DNA of 64,000 nt from Azomonas macrocytogenes (GTDB taxonomy: Bacteria > Pseudomonadota > Gammaproteobacteria > Pseudomonadales > Pseudomonadaceae), in the NCBI RefSeq assembly GCF_014191985.1, contig NZ_JACHXI010000002.1:1-64000 (forward strand), given 5' to 3'. Below, piece after piece: positions 35,134 through 44,737 of this stretch. The notes beneath the pieces were generated by a model, which worked only from the letters and a program-made list of their open reading frames with translations, was not told where the DNA came from and did not search any database. Made by a program: the position numbers and the translations under genes. Every line of letters starts with the position of its first letter. Position 1 is the stretch's first letter.

Positions 35134-38067
35134 CTACAGCTTCAGCGCGCCTTGAGCATCGGCAGCGAAATTCGACCTGGTTCTGCTAAACGCCAATAGC
35201 TGGCTTAACGGCGCACCTTTGTGTCGCCAGTCGTGAAACAGCGACTCGCCCAGCAGCGCGTAATGCCATGGCAAACCACCACGCTGATCCAACTCAAGCC
35301 CGTTGATGCGCTCACACCAGGTCACCGCCGCCCTCAGTTTGCGCTGCACATTCGGATGGCTGATCTGCTGCTGTGCCTTGGTTTCCACCAAATAGATAGC
35401 CTCGGCGGTGCGCACCAGGAAATCCGGAAAGTAAAAAGCCGGCAGGCCGTCTTCCTTCACATAGCGCAAACGCACGAAATCATGACGGTTCTCACTGATT
35501 TTGCAGAACGCGGCAATGCTCGCATCTGCCTGTGCCCACTCAATAAAAGCGCGTTCCAGCCCACCGCTGTGAGTCGGGAACGGCAGCCGCTCATAAATGC
35601 ACTTGCCCACCGCCAGCGAGGCGCTTTCACGCACCAATAGCCGCTTTACCTCCGAGAGTCTGCGGTGATGCACTTCAGTGCTGCCGGTCAGCGGTCGTTC
35701 TTCTGCGCGTAGCAATGCCAGAGCGAATACCTTGACGATGTGTTCGATCACCGGTTGCAGCAACAACAGCCGCCAGCCTTCATCGCGGAACGGCTCGAAG
35801 GCCGCGCCGAACAGCCGTTCGCGGATATAGTCGTCGAGTGCCGATGCCAGTTGCGCGGTGTTCATCTGCAGGTAAGGGTTGGCCAGATGCTGGGCGATCC
35901 TGTTGCCTTTGGGCAACGGCTGGCTCAAGGCCTGGCTGATGCGTCGAGTCAGACGCGACAGCAACTCGTTATAACCGTTGACGTTCATCACCACGCCGTC
36001 GACCCGATAGTCGCCGAACAGCGTGCTGCTCTGCAGATCCTGAGAGGTAAAAACGTCGCCCTTGCCCAGCAGTTTGGCCAGTGCCGTCCGGCTCATGGCG
36101 CTGAATGGCAGTAGCTCGGTGAGCTCGATTCGCGCATGTTCCAGGCTTTCCTCCGTCTCGCGCAGGATGAAGGGAAAGGCAAAATCGTACTGCTCGTAGC
36201 CGTCACGCAATTCGGAGGGGATCAGATCGCCGGTGCCGGAGATACTGTCGCCGTCATTACTGGTGACACCCACCAGCCCTTCGTCCACCAGTTCGTCGTA
36301 GAAACTCTGGAAGGCTGGATGCTCGATGATGGACAGAATATCGATCAGACTTCCCGGTTCTTCGCCCCGGTTGATGCGTTCGCGGTTCTCGCGTTTGATG
36401 TCAGCGTACTCCAAGTCGCGCCACATCAGCCGCAAGCCACGACCTATGGTCTGCTCCAGGAGGATCTGCGCCTGGCTCGAACGCAGCGGTACGATCACGC
36501 AGATATTATTGACGTCGAAGCCCTCACGCAGCATCAGCACGCTGACGATCACCCGTGGCTGCACGTGTCGATCCACATTGAACAGCCGCTGGCGCACCGG
36601 AGCCCAGCCCTTCTCGCCCAGTTCGGCCTTTTTGCCCGAGTCTACGGTCAGTACATCGTCTTCGTGCAGGCCCTCGTTGTGCAGGAACTGAGCAACCACA
36701 GGAGAAACCTTGGTGTCCTCGCAGATCACCAGCATCTTCGGATGGCGGTCGGGATCGAGGCGGACGAAATCCTGTTCCAGAGCACGCAGTTTTCGCAGCC
36801 CGGCGCGCAACATAACTCGCTGTCCTTCGGACAGGGCGACATTGCCACTTTCGTCTCGCTCGGCCTTGAACGCCAAGGGCAGCGCGCCGATTTCTTTGCG
36901 CTTGTCCAGCACCAGGGATTTCACCAGGCCTCGGCGCATAGCCTCTTTCAGGTCGAAGTCGACAATGATGTGTGGGAAATAGACCTTGCTCTTCTTCCTG
37001 CCGCTGCCTACGTCGTTATACGGCGTGGCGGAGAAGTCCACCTGCACGAAGCGTCGCCCCTTGCTTTCGGCGATGCGCGACAGGCTTTTCTGCCATTCCA
37101 CCTCGCTGGTTTCACCCTCGCGCTTTACTGCATGGATATGGTGCGCCTCGTCGTTGAACACCATCAGATCCGGCAGACTGGCCAGGAACTCCAGCATGTT
37201 ACCGCGGGCATAGCGGCGGTCCAGTACATCCAGGCTGTTGCCGGTGGCGTGTCCTGGCGTCAGCGGCAACACGTCGTAGGCGACGGTCGAGGGTTCGGCG
37301 ACCATCGCCAGCGCGTCCATGGTCACGTCCTCGTCGATGTCCTCCACTTCACTCAGCAGGTGCCAATTAGTGATGGCGAGCATCCCGTTGCCGGTGGCCT
37401 TGAGACCGATTTCCCGTTTCTCGCAAGTATTGCCGCGGACGAACTGCTGTACCCGCTCCCGATGTGCTGGCGGTACGAACAGCTCGGCATAGCGCACCAC
37501 ATCGGAACTGGCGAAGTCGCGCGATTTGTCGCCTTCTAGCTCTTTGCCGAGGAAGGCGTCCAGCAGTCGCTCGTAGACGATCAGCCCCGGCGCCACCAGC
37601 AGAAAGCGCCGGGTGAAGCGCGGGTCGTCGCGTCCTTCGTCCAGCGCCGCGCTCTTGTTCAGCAACTGCCAGACCAGTAGCGCCTGCAGCACCCAGGTCT
37701 TGCCGGTGCCGGTGGCCATCTTCAGGCAGTATTTCGGATGGGCGTGCTTGGCCTGGTTCAGCTCGGTCAGGCGATGGTCGTCCAGCAGTGCATCGGGACA
37801 GGCTTGCCGGTACAGATCGACCAAACCAGCGCTGGCCAGCACCTCGTGGGCGACCAGGGTATGGAGGATCGCCTGGCGCTGGCCAGGGTGAAAATTCAGG
37901 TTCTGGCGGGCCTGGCAAGCTTCCTCGCCGAACCACCAGCGCAGCAGCTCGGCGGTGGTCGGCGTGACCAGCTCCAGAATGTCCGCCACGCCCTGTTCCA
38001 AACCGATGCAGAGCTGATTGCTGCGCACGGTCAGCGCCTTGGCAAGAGCCAACTGATCCTGGCTCAT
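35134..38067 (-). CDS. Type III-like restriction endonuclease (Res subunit)
   Basis: 977 residues. An SF2 helicase core carries Walker A ATGTGKT (118-124), DEAH (306-309), a SAT-like FSATPY motif and a C-terminal helicase domain with TIGRGLRL. The nuclease is at the C-terminus: PDF at 881-883 and E897-x-K899 in ETKA, a PD-(D/E)XK site. This is the Res plan of type III systems: ATP-driven translocation or sliding, then cleavage. The gene starts inside the stop region of the methyltransferase gene (overlap of four bases), so both are made from one transcript. Confidence 0.9.
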   Translation of the reverse strand: MSQDQLALAKALTVRSNQLCIGLEQGVADILELVTPTTAELLRWWFGEEACQARQNLNFHPGQRQAILHTLVAHEVLASAGLVDLYRQACPDALLDDHRLTELNQAKHAHPKYCLKMATGTGKTWVLQALLVWQLLNKSAALDEGRDDPRFTRRFLLVAPGLIVYERLLDAFLGKELEGDKSRDFASSDVVRYAELFVPPAHRERVQQFVRGNTCEKREIGLKATGNGMLAITNWHLLSEVEDIDEDVTMDALAMVAEPSTVAYDVLPLTPGHATGNSLDVLDRRYARGNMLEFLASLPDLMVFNDEAHHIHAVKREGETSEVEWQKSLSRIAESKGRRFVQVDFSATPYNDVGSGRKKSKVYFPHIIVDFDLKEAMRRGLVKSLVLDKRKEIGALPLAFKAERDESGNVALSEGQRVMLRAGLRKLRALEQDFVRLDPDRHPKMLVICEDTKVSPVVAQFLHNEGLHEDDVLTVDSGKKAELGEKGWAPVRQRLFNVDRHVQPRVIVSVLMLREGFDVNNICVIVPLRSSQAQILLEQTIGRGLRLMWRDLEYADIKRENRERINRGEEPGSLIDILSIIEHPAFQSFYDELVDEGLVGVTSNDGDSISGTGDLIPSELRDGYEQYDFAFPFILRETEESLEHARIELTELLPFSAMSRTALAKLLGKGDVFTSQDLQSSTLFGDYRVDGVVMNVNGYNELLSRLTRRISQALSQPLPKGNRIAQHLANPYLQMNTAQLASALDDYIRERLFGAAFEPFRDEGWRLLLLQPVIEHIVKVFALALLRAEERPLTGSTEVHHRRLSEVKRLLVRESASLAVGKCIYERLPFPTHSGGLERAFIEWAQADASIAAFCKISENRHDFVRLRYVKEDGLPAFYFPDFLVRTAEAIYLVETKAQQQISHPNVQRKLRAAVTWCERINGLELDQRGGLPWHYALLGESLFHDWRHKGAPLSQLLAFSRTRSNFAADAQGALKL

Positions 38068-40067
38068 GGCTGCACCTGCGCCAGCACCTGGATGACTTCT
38101 GCTTCGAAGCCGAACACATCCACCACCCGCACGCAGACGCGGCGTTCACCAGCTTTATACGGGACCGAAAAATGCGCCTCGGCCACCACCCGCCATGAAC
38201 CTTCATCCTTGGCGGTGTTGCCGCGATAGTCCTGCCAGACTGAGCGAAAGACCTCGCCGTCGTAATCCGGGTCCACCGCCCAGTACTCGATCAAGGCCAA
38301 TGGTTCCCGGTTCATCACCTCATGCAGCTTTTTCCGGTTCGCTTCATCCAGGTTGATCGCTTCCGGCGACAGCAACACGTAATTGGCCAGGCGAACGTTT
38401 AGTCTCTCCTCTCGCGCCTGTCTCTCCTCACCTTCTGCGGGAGAAACTGAGGCTGAGGGTTGCCGTTCGATGGGGTAGACCGTCAGATATTGCAGGCTGG
38501 AAAAGCGCACCTGTCCACGCAACTTCTCGATGCTGTTACCCTTCTTTTTCAAGCGATCGAGCAGATCCGGCGGAATCACCAGCACTTCCAGTCGGTCATC
38601 CGCCAGCGCGGAGATACTCTCACCGATGGCCGGTTCGAAGTTCCAGCCCAGTACCACCACCTTGTCCCAGCCACCCAGCAGATTGTCGCGCTGGGCGATG
38701 GCCTTGTTCAGCGTGGCTACTCCGGTCATTTTGTTCGGCGAATCCACCAGTACCAGCGTCTTGCGTCCGCCAGCGGTCGTCGCCCCCAGGTTGCGCAAGG
38801 GATTGTCTTCGGGTTGCAGAGGCCGCGCGCCATAGAGCGACAACACGATGCTGGACAGATCGCCCACGCGAAAGCTGCGACCCAAAGCGCTCTTCGCGGC
38901 TTCGACCTGATAATCGCCGATGGCCTGGTAGAGGAAAGGCCTGGCTCCCTGGTCGATCAGTCGTTTGCGCATGATCATGCAGGCGGGCTTGCCGAGATCA
39001 GTGGTGATCCAGCGGCGTTCGAGTTTTTCGGCAACGGCGGCGGTGGTGCCGGAACCACCGAAAAAATCCAGGATCAGCGAGTCCGGCTCGGTCGTGGTCT
39101 GAATGATCCGCTCCAGCAGCGCCTCGGGCTTTTGGGTGTCGTAGCCGGTTTCTTCCTGCTTGCGCTTGAGCAGGTGATAGGCATAGAGCTGCTTGACGTC
39201 CGTCCATACTGTCGAAAGCGGAACGCCCTTGCTTTCATCAAGATACTGGCGCTCGAAGTAGCCTTTCTGGCGTTCGCGCGTCCGATAACGTCGCCCGTTT
39301 TCATCCACTTCGGTAAAGCGCTCAACCAGATATTTCTCCGAATAGGGCAAATACTCCTTGCGGTAGATATGCTCGCCGTATTGCTTGGCATACCAGAGCA
39401 AGTATTCGTGTGCCTTGACGATCTTGTTTCCCGCCGCCCGGCCGCCGCTGGGCGTGCCATAGGACCAGGTGACTTCAGTATTGAAGTTATCCTTGCCGAA
39501 AATTTCGTCAGCGATGGCTTTGACGTAGTGGCTGACCTGCATGCCAATATGAATGCACAAGCTGCCTTTATCCGAAAGCAACTCCCGCATCAGGATCAGT
39601 CGTGGCGTAAGCATCGCCAGGTACGAGGCCGTGCCATCCATCCAGGTATCCGAATAGGCGAACTGCTCGATCATTGTCGGCCGCTGTTCCAGCTCTACTC
39701 CGGGCAATGCGATCCTGGTCCGGTAATCCGCCTTGGAGTCGAACGGTGGGTCGATATAGATCAGGTCGACTTTGCCGCGCAGGCTCGGCGTGTGTTCGTC
39801 ACCGGCCAGCAAGGCGGCCATCGCCAGCAGATTGTCGCCATAGATCAAGCGGTTGGCCCAAACCTGCGCAGGCTTTTCGCCAAGCAGGTCTTGCCGGTTA
39901 GCCGAAGCGATCCAGTCGGCTTCCCGCGAATCCCGTGAAGGCAGAACCCACTCTCGGGTTTGCAGGCTTACCCGGTGGCGTCCTTCCAGGCTTTCGAGAA
40001 TCCGTTCGGCTTGCTGCCGCCCACGGGCGACGATTTCGGGGAGCTGTTCGAGCAGGGATTTGACCAT
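38064..40067 (-). CDS. Type III-like DNA methyltransferase (Mod subunit)
   Basis: 667 residues. Methyltransferase motifs are in the beta-class order: catalytic DPPF (106-109) in IYIDPPFDSKADY precedes the AdoMet loop FGGSGTT (336-342) in LILDFFGGSGTTAAVAEKL, with the target-recognition part between them. The C-terminal 300 residues contain no second methylase motif and probably contact Res. Class and motif fit N6-adenine modification. Mod sets the recognition sequence for both modification and cleavage. No simple repeat suggestive of phase variation is seen. An XRE regulator is divergent, 107 bases away. Confidence 0.92.
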   Translation of the reverse strand: MVKSLLEQLPEIVARGRQQAERILESLEGRHRVSLQTREWVLPSRDSREADWIASANRQDLLGEKPAQVWANRLIYGDNLLAMAALLAGDEHTPSLRGKVDLIYIDPPFDSKADYRTRIALPGVELEQRPTMIEQFAYSDTWMDGTASYLAMLTPRLILMRELLSDKGSLCIHIGMQVSHYVKAIADEIFGKDNFNTEVTWSYGTPSGGRAAGNKIVKAHEYLLWYAKQYGEHIYRKEYLPYSEKYLVERFTEVDENGRRYRTRERQKGYFERQYLDESKGVPLSTVWTDVKQLYAYHLLKRKQEETGYDTQKPEALLERIIQTTTEPDSLILDFFGGSGTTAAVAEKLERRWITTDLGKPACMIMRKRLIDQGARPFLYQAIGDYQVEAAKSALGRSFRVGDLSSIVLSLYGARPLQPEDNPLRNLGATTAGGRKTLVLVDSPNKMTGVATLNKAIAQRDNLLGGWDKVVVLGWNFEPAIGESISALADDRLEVLVIPPDLLDRLKKKGNSIEKLRGQVRFSSLQYLTVYPIERQPSASVSPAEGEERQAREERLNVRLANYVLLSPEAINLDEANRKKLHEVMNREPLALIEYWAVDPDYDGEVFRSVWQDYRGNTAKDEGSWRVVAEAHFSVPYKAGERRVCVRVVDVFGFEAEVIQVLAQVQP

Positions 40068-40110
40068 GGTGCATTGCCGGCTTATTAGAAAGCTGACAAT
40101 GAAATCAAAA

Positions 40111-40129
40111 ATTTCAATAAAATTGAAAT
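40111..40129. promoter_or_regulatory. Palindromic operator candidate between mod and XRE genes
   Basis: ATTTCAAT and its exact complement ATTGAAAT are separated by three bases in the 107-base divergent promoter region, which is strongly AT-rich within GC-rich neighbours. Further TGAAATC half-sites lie beside it (about 40100 and 40124). The symmetry and position fit binding by the XRE dimer encoded at 40175. Confidence 0.55.
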
Positions 40130-40174
40130 CAATAGTTCACTTTGTAATGAAAGCGGACTTTAGCGTCCGCTTCC

Positions 40175-40582
40175 ATGAACGAGAAAACCGAATTCGCCGA
40201 AAGACTACGCAACGCCATGCTTACCGCGGGCTACCCTGACCGGCCGGCAGTGCTGGAGCGTGAATTCAATTCGCGCTACTGGGGGCGTTCGGTCACCTTC
40301 CAGGCAGCCTCTCGCTGGCTGCGAGGCCAGTCCATTCCCTCCCAGGACAAGTTGCAGGTATTGGCTAAATGGCTGGACGTGGAGCCACAGACGCTGCGCT
40401 TCGGCGAGCCATCGATACGGTCTTGCACAAGCGCGATCCAAGTGCAGGAAACCAGCGCCAACTATTATCTGGAGCGGGAAACCTTCGAAGCCTTCCTCTC
40501 ATTGTCCACGCCGCAACGCAAAATTGTGCGAGAAGTGATCCTGGCGTTCGCCAAAGCCAGCCAAGCCGATAAAACAGAATGA
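40175..40582 (+). CDS. XRE-family regulator divergent from the restriction-modification genes
   Basis: 135 residues with an N-terminal Cro/CI-type helix-turn-helix: FAERLRNAMLTAGYPDRPAV then VTFQAASRWLRGQSIPSQDK and LAKWLDVEPQTL. The C-terminal part (ETFEAFLSLSTPQRKIVREV) is short and has no peptidase motif, so it is not a LexA/CI-type cleavable repressor. Its divergence from mod/res and the palindrome between suggest a controller that times restriction after entry into a new host, like C proteins of type II systems. Confidence 0.85.
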   Translation: MNEKTEFAERLRNAMLTAGYPDRPAVLEREFNSRYWGRSVTFQAASRWLRGQSIPSQDKLQVLAKWLDVEPQTLRFGEPSIRSCTSAIQVQETSANYYLERETFEAFLSLSTPQRKIVREVILAFAKASQADKTE

Positions 40583-40712
40583 ACCGGGCCATTCATGCCA
40601 CGGCTGTGTGAATCGAAGCACAGCGTTTCTGCGGTGAAACGGATGATCGCGTTCGCCACGCCAAAAGCCGGAAAATCGGCTCGTCGCCCTTTATGATGAA
40701 AGCCGCTGTTTT

Positions 40713-41912
40713 ATGCTCCTGAATGATCCGGTCACGTTGCTCTTCATCATCACGCCATTCGGGATAATGACAACGCTCGTGCTTTTCCTGTCCTATGTCG
40801 GGCTCGGCAAACACAACGTCGCATTGCATTGGTGGACTACCGGGGATGCTCTGCTCGCGGCTTACCGCACCGTCGCGCTGCTACAGCCGGGTCTTCTGGG
40901 GGAGCAATATGCCTGGCTGGAAGTATTTTCTCCCGAAGCCGCCCTGATCACCGGAACCACACTTCTGCTGGTTGCCATCGGCTGTCATACACGGGCCTTG
41001 CAACACCTGTCCGAATGCGTTGGCGATAGCGTATGGCATGCCAAGGACTTGGCTTTGCCGACTCTTTACGCAGTTGGCGCAATTCTGACGATTCATACCG
41101 CGCACATATTCCCCTGGTTCACGTTGATGATCCTGGTGATGATAGGGCTCCAGTTCCATGCCACCAGTACGTTGAAAAGCCGTTATCGAGGCGCATGGGG
41201 ATTACTCGCTGGGCAGGTGGTATTGATCTTTTTCCATGGCTCGTCACTGCTGATGCTATCGCTCGATCCACCGCCGCCTCTGCCTTTCGATAAACCGGAC
41301 CTGCCCTCGATAACAGCTCTTGCCATGGATTTCATGGTCTCTTTTCTCTTCACCCTGAGCTTCGCCCTGATGCTGCAAGAGCAGCTTCGCCTGCAGGTCT
41401 TGCATCTGAGCATCACCGATACGCTTACTGGAGCCCTCAATCGCCGTGGCGCGTTTGCGCTCCTTGACAAAGAGTGGGCACAGGCGAAACGTCAGCGGTA
41501 TCCGTTGGCAATTGCCATGATCGACCTGGACAATTTCAAGAAAATCAACGACGAACATGGACACGCCAGCGGCGATGCTGTGCTCCAGACCTTCTCTGCA
41601 ACGGTCTTTCAGCTCAAGCGGCAAGCGGACGTGTTCGTCCGCTGGGGTGGCGAGGAGTTTCTACTGGTTTTTCCAAGGTCGGATACTCGGCAAGCGCAGC
41701 ACTTCATGGAGCGTTTGCGCACTGCGCTGCAGCAACAGTCATTGGCAGCGGATTTGCGTTTACGGATCACGTTCAGTGCCGGCCTGGCCGACACCTTTAC
41801 CATAGACAGCAAGGAAAATTTCGAATCCCTGCTGGGCGCTGTCGACAAGGCTCTCTACCGCGCCAAACGGCATCGAGACAGGGTCGAAGTCGTGGAGCAT
41901 GCCGATCTTTGA
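40713..41912 (+). CDS. Membrane-bound GGDEF diguanylate cyclase
   Basis: 399 residues. Residues 1-225 hold about six or seven hydrophobic helices with no known sensor signature. The C-terminal GGDEF domain starts at ITDTLTGALNRRGAF; the active site is GGEEF (312-316), with the c-di-GMP inhibitory I-site RxxD (R303-D306) five residues before. It should make c-di-GMP with product feedback. The ATG at 40713 has a poor ribosome site; the ATG at 40764 (after GGGATA) would shorten it by 17 residues. It converges with the metallophosphoesterase gene. Confidence 0.9.
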   Translation: MLLNDPVTLLFIITPFGIMTTLVLFLSYVGLGKHNVALHWWTTGDALLAAYRTVALLQPGLLGEQYAWLEVFSPEAALITGTTLLLVAIGCHTRALQHLSECVGDSVWHAKDLALPTLYAVGAILTIHTAHIFPWFTLMILVMIGLQFHATSTLKSRYRGAWGLLAGQVVLIFFHGSSLLMLSLDPPPPLPFDKPDLPSITALAMDFMVSFLFTLSFALMLQEQLRLQVLHLSITDTLTGALNRRGAFALLDKEWAQAKRQRYPLAIAMIDLDNFKKINDEHGHASGDAVLQTFSATVFQLKRQADVFVRWGGEEFLLVFPRSDTRQAQHFMERLRTALQQQSLAADLRLRITFSAGLADTFTIDSKENFESLLGAVDKALYRAKRHRDRVEVVEHADL

Positions 41913-41921
41913 CCTGCAAGG

Positions 41922-43034
41922 CTATGCGGCAATCAGGCGAATGTGGGTGATTTCCGCCGGCGCGGCAAAACGAATGGGCGGCCCCCAGTAGCCAGTGCCG
42001 CGGCTGATGTAAACCTTCAGCTTGCCCAACTGCTGAATTCCAGCCACCCACGGCTGCTGCAAGCGAACGAAGTGGACCCATGGCCAGAACTGGCCACCGT
42101 GGGTATGCCCGCAAAGCTGCAGGTCGAAACCGGCTTCCAGCGCCGCGTGCGCCGAACGCGGCTGGTGCGCCAGGAGAATCTTGCGGGCGGCTTCTGGCGC
42201 TCCGACCAGCGCGGCGAGCGGGTCGCTCCGGTGGGTGTCGAAGTAGCGCCCGGCGGAATAGTCGGTGACGCCGGCAATCACCAGCTCGGCGCCATCGTGC
42301 TGGAGCACGAGATGCTCGTTGAGCAGTACTGACAGACCGATGCGCCGCAGTTCGTCGATCCACTGCAGTGCACCGGCGTAATATTCGTGGTTGCCAGTGA
42401 CCACGGCGACGCCATGGCGTCCACGCAACGCTCCAAGCGGGGCAATATGGCGAGAAAGCTGAGCCACGGTGCCATCCACCAGATCGCCGGTGATGGCGAC
42501 GAAGTCCGGGTCCAGACCGTTTACCCGCTGGACGATACGCTCGATATAGTCATGCTTGATCGTCGGGCCGACGTGAATATCGCTGAGCTGCACGATACTG
42601 AAGCCGGAAAACGCCTCCGGCAGCCCAGGCAGTGCGATTTCCACCTCCTTCACTCGGGCCAGACGGCGTGCATTGAACACACCGAACAGGCTGACCACTG
42701 CCACGATGACCAGCACCGCAACCGCTGATCCATGCGCCCAGGCAGAGGCTTCGCCGAAGGGTAGCAAGATCCCCAGCAGCACCAGCCGCAACAGTGAAAA
42801 CACAGCCAGACTGGAGAAAACCCCCATCGTCAACAGGCTCACCCAGGCCAGCCACGGTTTCTGGATATTGCGCGACTGGAAACCCAGCGGCACCAGCAGA
42901 GACGACACCACCAGCAGCGCCCAGCCAATGAGCTGGCCAAGCGGTGGCAGGTCCAGGGATGGAATCAGGGAAAACCCGATCAGCAAGTGCAGGACCAGCA
43001 ATATCGACAATCTTCGCACACGGGACAGGAGCAT
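41922..43034 (-). CDS. Membrane metallophosphoesterase
   Basis: 370 residues. About four hydrophobic helices occupy residues 8-122. The catalytic domain carries the calcineurin-like metal motifs DIH (152-154), GDLVDG (183-188), GNHEYY (214-219) and, downstream, the histidine in LLAHQPR and GHTHGGQ. The family (YkuE/YaeI-like) includes lipid or nucleotide phosphodiesterases on the membrane. The nearby diguanylate cyclase is convergent, so a functional link is not implied. The substrate is unknown. Confidence 0.9.
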   Translation of the reverse strand: MLLSRVRRLSILLVLHLLIGFSLIPSLDLPPLGQLIGWALLVVSSLLVPLGFQSRNIQKPWLAWVSLLTMGVFSSLAVFSLLRLVLLGILLPFGEASAWAHGSAVAVLVIVAVVSLFGVFNARRLARVKEVEIALPGLPEAFSGFSIVQLSDIHVGPTIKHDYIERIVQRVNGLDPDFVAITGDLVDGTVAQLSRHIAPLGALRGRHGVAVVTGNHEYYAGALQWIDELRRIGLSVLLNEHLVLQHDGAELVIAGVTDYSAGRYFDTHRSDPLAALVGAPEAARKILLAHQPRSAHAALEAGFDLQLCGHTHGGQFWPWVHFVRLQQPWVAGIQQLGKLKVYISRGTGYWGPPIRFAAPAEITHIRLIAA

Positions 43035-43177
43035 CGGTGTCGACCTTCTATGATCAAGAGCATTTCAGCCTATCGGGTCGGCGCTCGATATCAAAGCCCG
43101 AGGCAAAGCGCTTTCAGGCAGGATGCGATCAATCTCGCGCCCTTTCGGCAGAAACGGGATATGCCTTTACGAATAGG

Positions 43178-43837
43178 TTACCTACTGCGGAGGCTCTGAT
43201 TGGGCTCATTCAAGACCTTGCTTGCCGAGGGACGTAACCGCATCCGATGTAGATAATCATGAAGCCCCGGTCTCTGTTCCAACCATACCGCACTGTCTGG
43301 CAGGCGCTGCAAATAATCGAGCATAGGCGTGAGGATAGCGTCAGCCATGCTGTAATCCGCTCCGCAGAAGAACTCCTGAATACCTACCTGTCGCTCCAGA
43401 AGCTCCAGGGTCTGGATGACCAGGGGTTCGGCAGCAATCACCGCTTCCCGATCGACAGGTCGTGACGGTTGCATAGGAGAAACCAGCAGCAAAAGATAAT
43501 GGCGGATCAACCGATCATCGACATACAAGGCCAGGGCGGCCGACCACTGGTCCACTTCGACTCTCTGGGCCAAATTCCTCGGTTGCAAAGAAGACTGGGG
43601 AAACGCTTCGTCAAGGTAACGGCAGATAGTCGCAGTCTCAAAAATACGTCGCTCTCCATGCAACAGCACAGGGATCTTGCCAAAGGGATGCAGAGCCAGA
43701 TGCTCTGGACTGCGTAGAGTTATCGTCTGGCCATTGATTTCGAGGCCGTACGTGTAACTCAGCAATTTCTCCTCGCAATACAGCCGAACACTGCGGACGA
43801 AGGTACTGAACCCGGGACCCAGAATATGCAGACTCAT
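43178..43837 (-). CDS. Glutathione S-transferase family protein
   Basis: 219 residues. The thioredoxin-like N-domain contains FVRSVRLYCEEKLLSYTYGL and the cis-proline/SNAIL-like site FGKIPVLLHGERRIFETATI followed by YLDEAFP. The C-terminal all-helical domain holds FCGADYSMADAILTPMLDYL, the family N-capping motif ADYSMAD. It conjugates or reduces small electrophiles or disulfides with glutathione. A decayed TetR gene lies divergently upstream, suggesting it was once its regulator. Confidence 0.88.
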   Translation of the reverse strand: MSLHILGPGFSTFVRSVRLYCEEKLLSYTYGLEINGQTITLRSPEHLALHPFGKIPVLLHGERRIFETATICRYLDEAFPQSSLQPRNLAQRVEVDQWSAALALYVDDRLIRHYLLLLVSPMQPSRPVDREAVIAAEPLVIQTLELLERQVGIQEFFCGADYSMADAILTPMLDYLQRLPDSAVWLEQRPGLHDYLHRMRLRPSASKVLNEPNQSLRSR

Positions 43838-43949
43838 GTGGTCATTTCCTGAACAGAGATTGAAGTCAATATACTGCTGGGCATGACTTTATGTTCAAGA
43901 ACATAGAGTCTGATGTTGGCACACTGTCTCTCAGCGCTCAGCAGCCCGA

Positions 43950-44477
43950 GGAAAAAATTCTCGTGGGGCCTTCTATCATCACTTTGCATCCAAGGCAGAG
44001 CTTTATAACGAAGCCTTTCGAAATGCAGCCCGAGCAGGTGGTGTGTTGCTTGAGCGGGTCGGTGCAAAAGATTTGCAGCAGATAGTGAAAAACTATCTTC
44101 AAATGGGCCATCGGGATGGCAATCAGATGCATTGTCCTTTGGCTTTTATGGTTAGCGATGCCTCTCGCCAGGATGAAGCCATTCGAAGCAGCTATACCCA
44201 AGTTTTCACGGCATTCATTGCACGCCTGGAGGCTGGACTTGAACCAACGACGACGAATACACGGCAACAGGCTCTGCAAATCGCGGTAGGCATGATCCGC
44301 TGGCCCGGGCTATCGATGATAGCAACTGGCGCAAGAGATCCTGATAGCCTGCCAAGCAGGATGTCTACGGCTTATAGAGCCTTGAATGGTAACGCAGCGA
44401 TCCTGAAAACAGATTTCCAGGCGACCTGTCTGCCTGGATCGCGCCATGATCTTCGATGGACTGCGGCAAGCCGCTAG
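43950..44477 (+). pseudogene. TetR-family regulator lacking its N-terminus
   Basis: In one frame from about 43950 the sequence reads SRGAFYHHFASKAELYNEAF, the end of a TetR helix-turn-helix, then QQIVKNYLQMGHRDGN, HCPLAFMVSDASRQDEAIRS and the effector region LQIAVGMIRWPG. The first 35-40 residues of the DNA-binding domain are missing: upstream sequence in this frame (43891-43950) has no TetR similarity. GTG 44043 would start a protein with no helix-turn-helix. It is divergent from the glutathione transferase gene. Confidence 0.7.
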
Positions 44478-44655
44478 AGTCGCGTCTGCTTGATGCTGTC
44501 GTGAGTTGACGCAAGAGCCGCCTTCAAGCGTCCGACGCGACATGGCTCCAAGGCTTATCCGAGGTCGCCCATGCCTTGGCAGCCATGATGAGCGTCAAAC
44601 ACACCGTTGTCAGACATTCAGCATGGCTACTATTTGTGGATAGGTGCTGAATCTT

Positions 44656-44675
44656 GAACAGGTCACAGCCTGTTC
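44656..44675. promoter_or_regulatory. Inverted repeat upstream of ftsH paralog
   Basis: GAACAGG and CCTGTTC flank a six-base spacer about 63 bases before the likely GTG start. It may be an operator or part of the transcript leader. No heat-shock (sigma32) promoter match was found with confidence in the 260-base region upstream. Confidence 0.3.
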
Positions 44676-44737
44676 GCTGCGCAGACCATGCGCAAACAGG
44701 CTCGGCAGAAGGCACGTTGATCCACATGGGAGGCACC

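Noticed and set aside
36136-39938. Long plus-strand open frames (467 and 492 codons) opposite the restriction genes
   Set aside because: They are antisense shadows in GC-rich coding DNA; their translations show no motif, while the minus strand carries complete helicase, nuclease and methyltransferase motifs in order.
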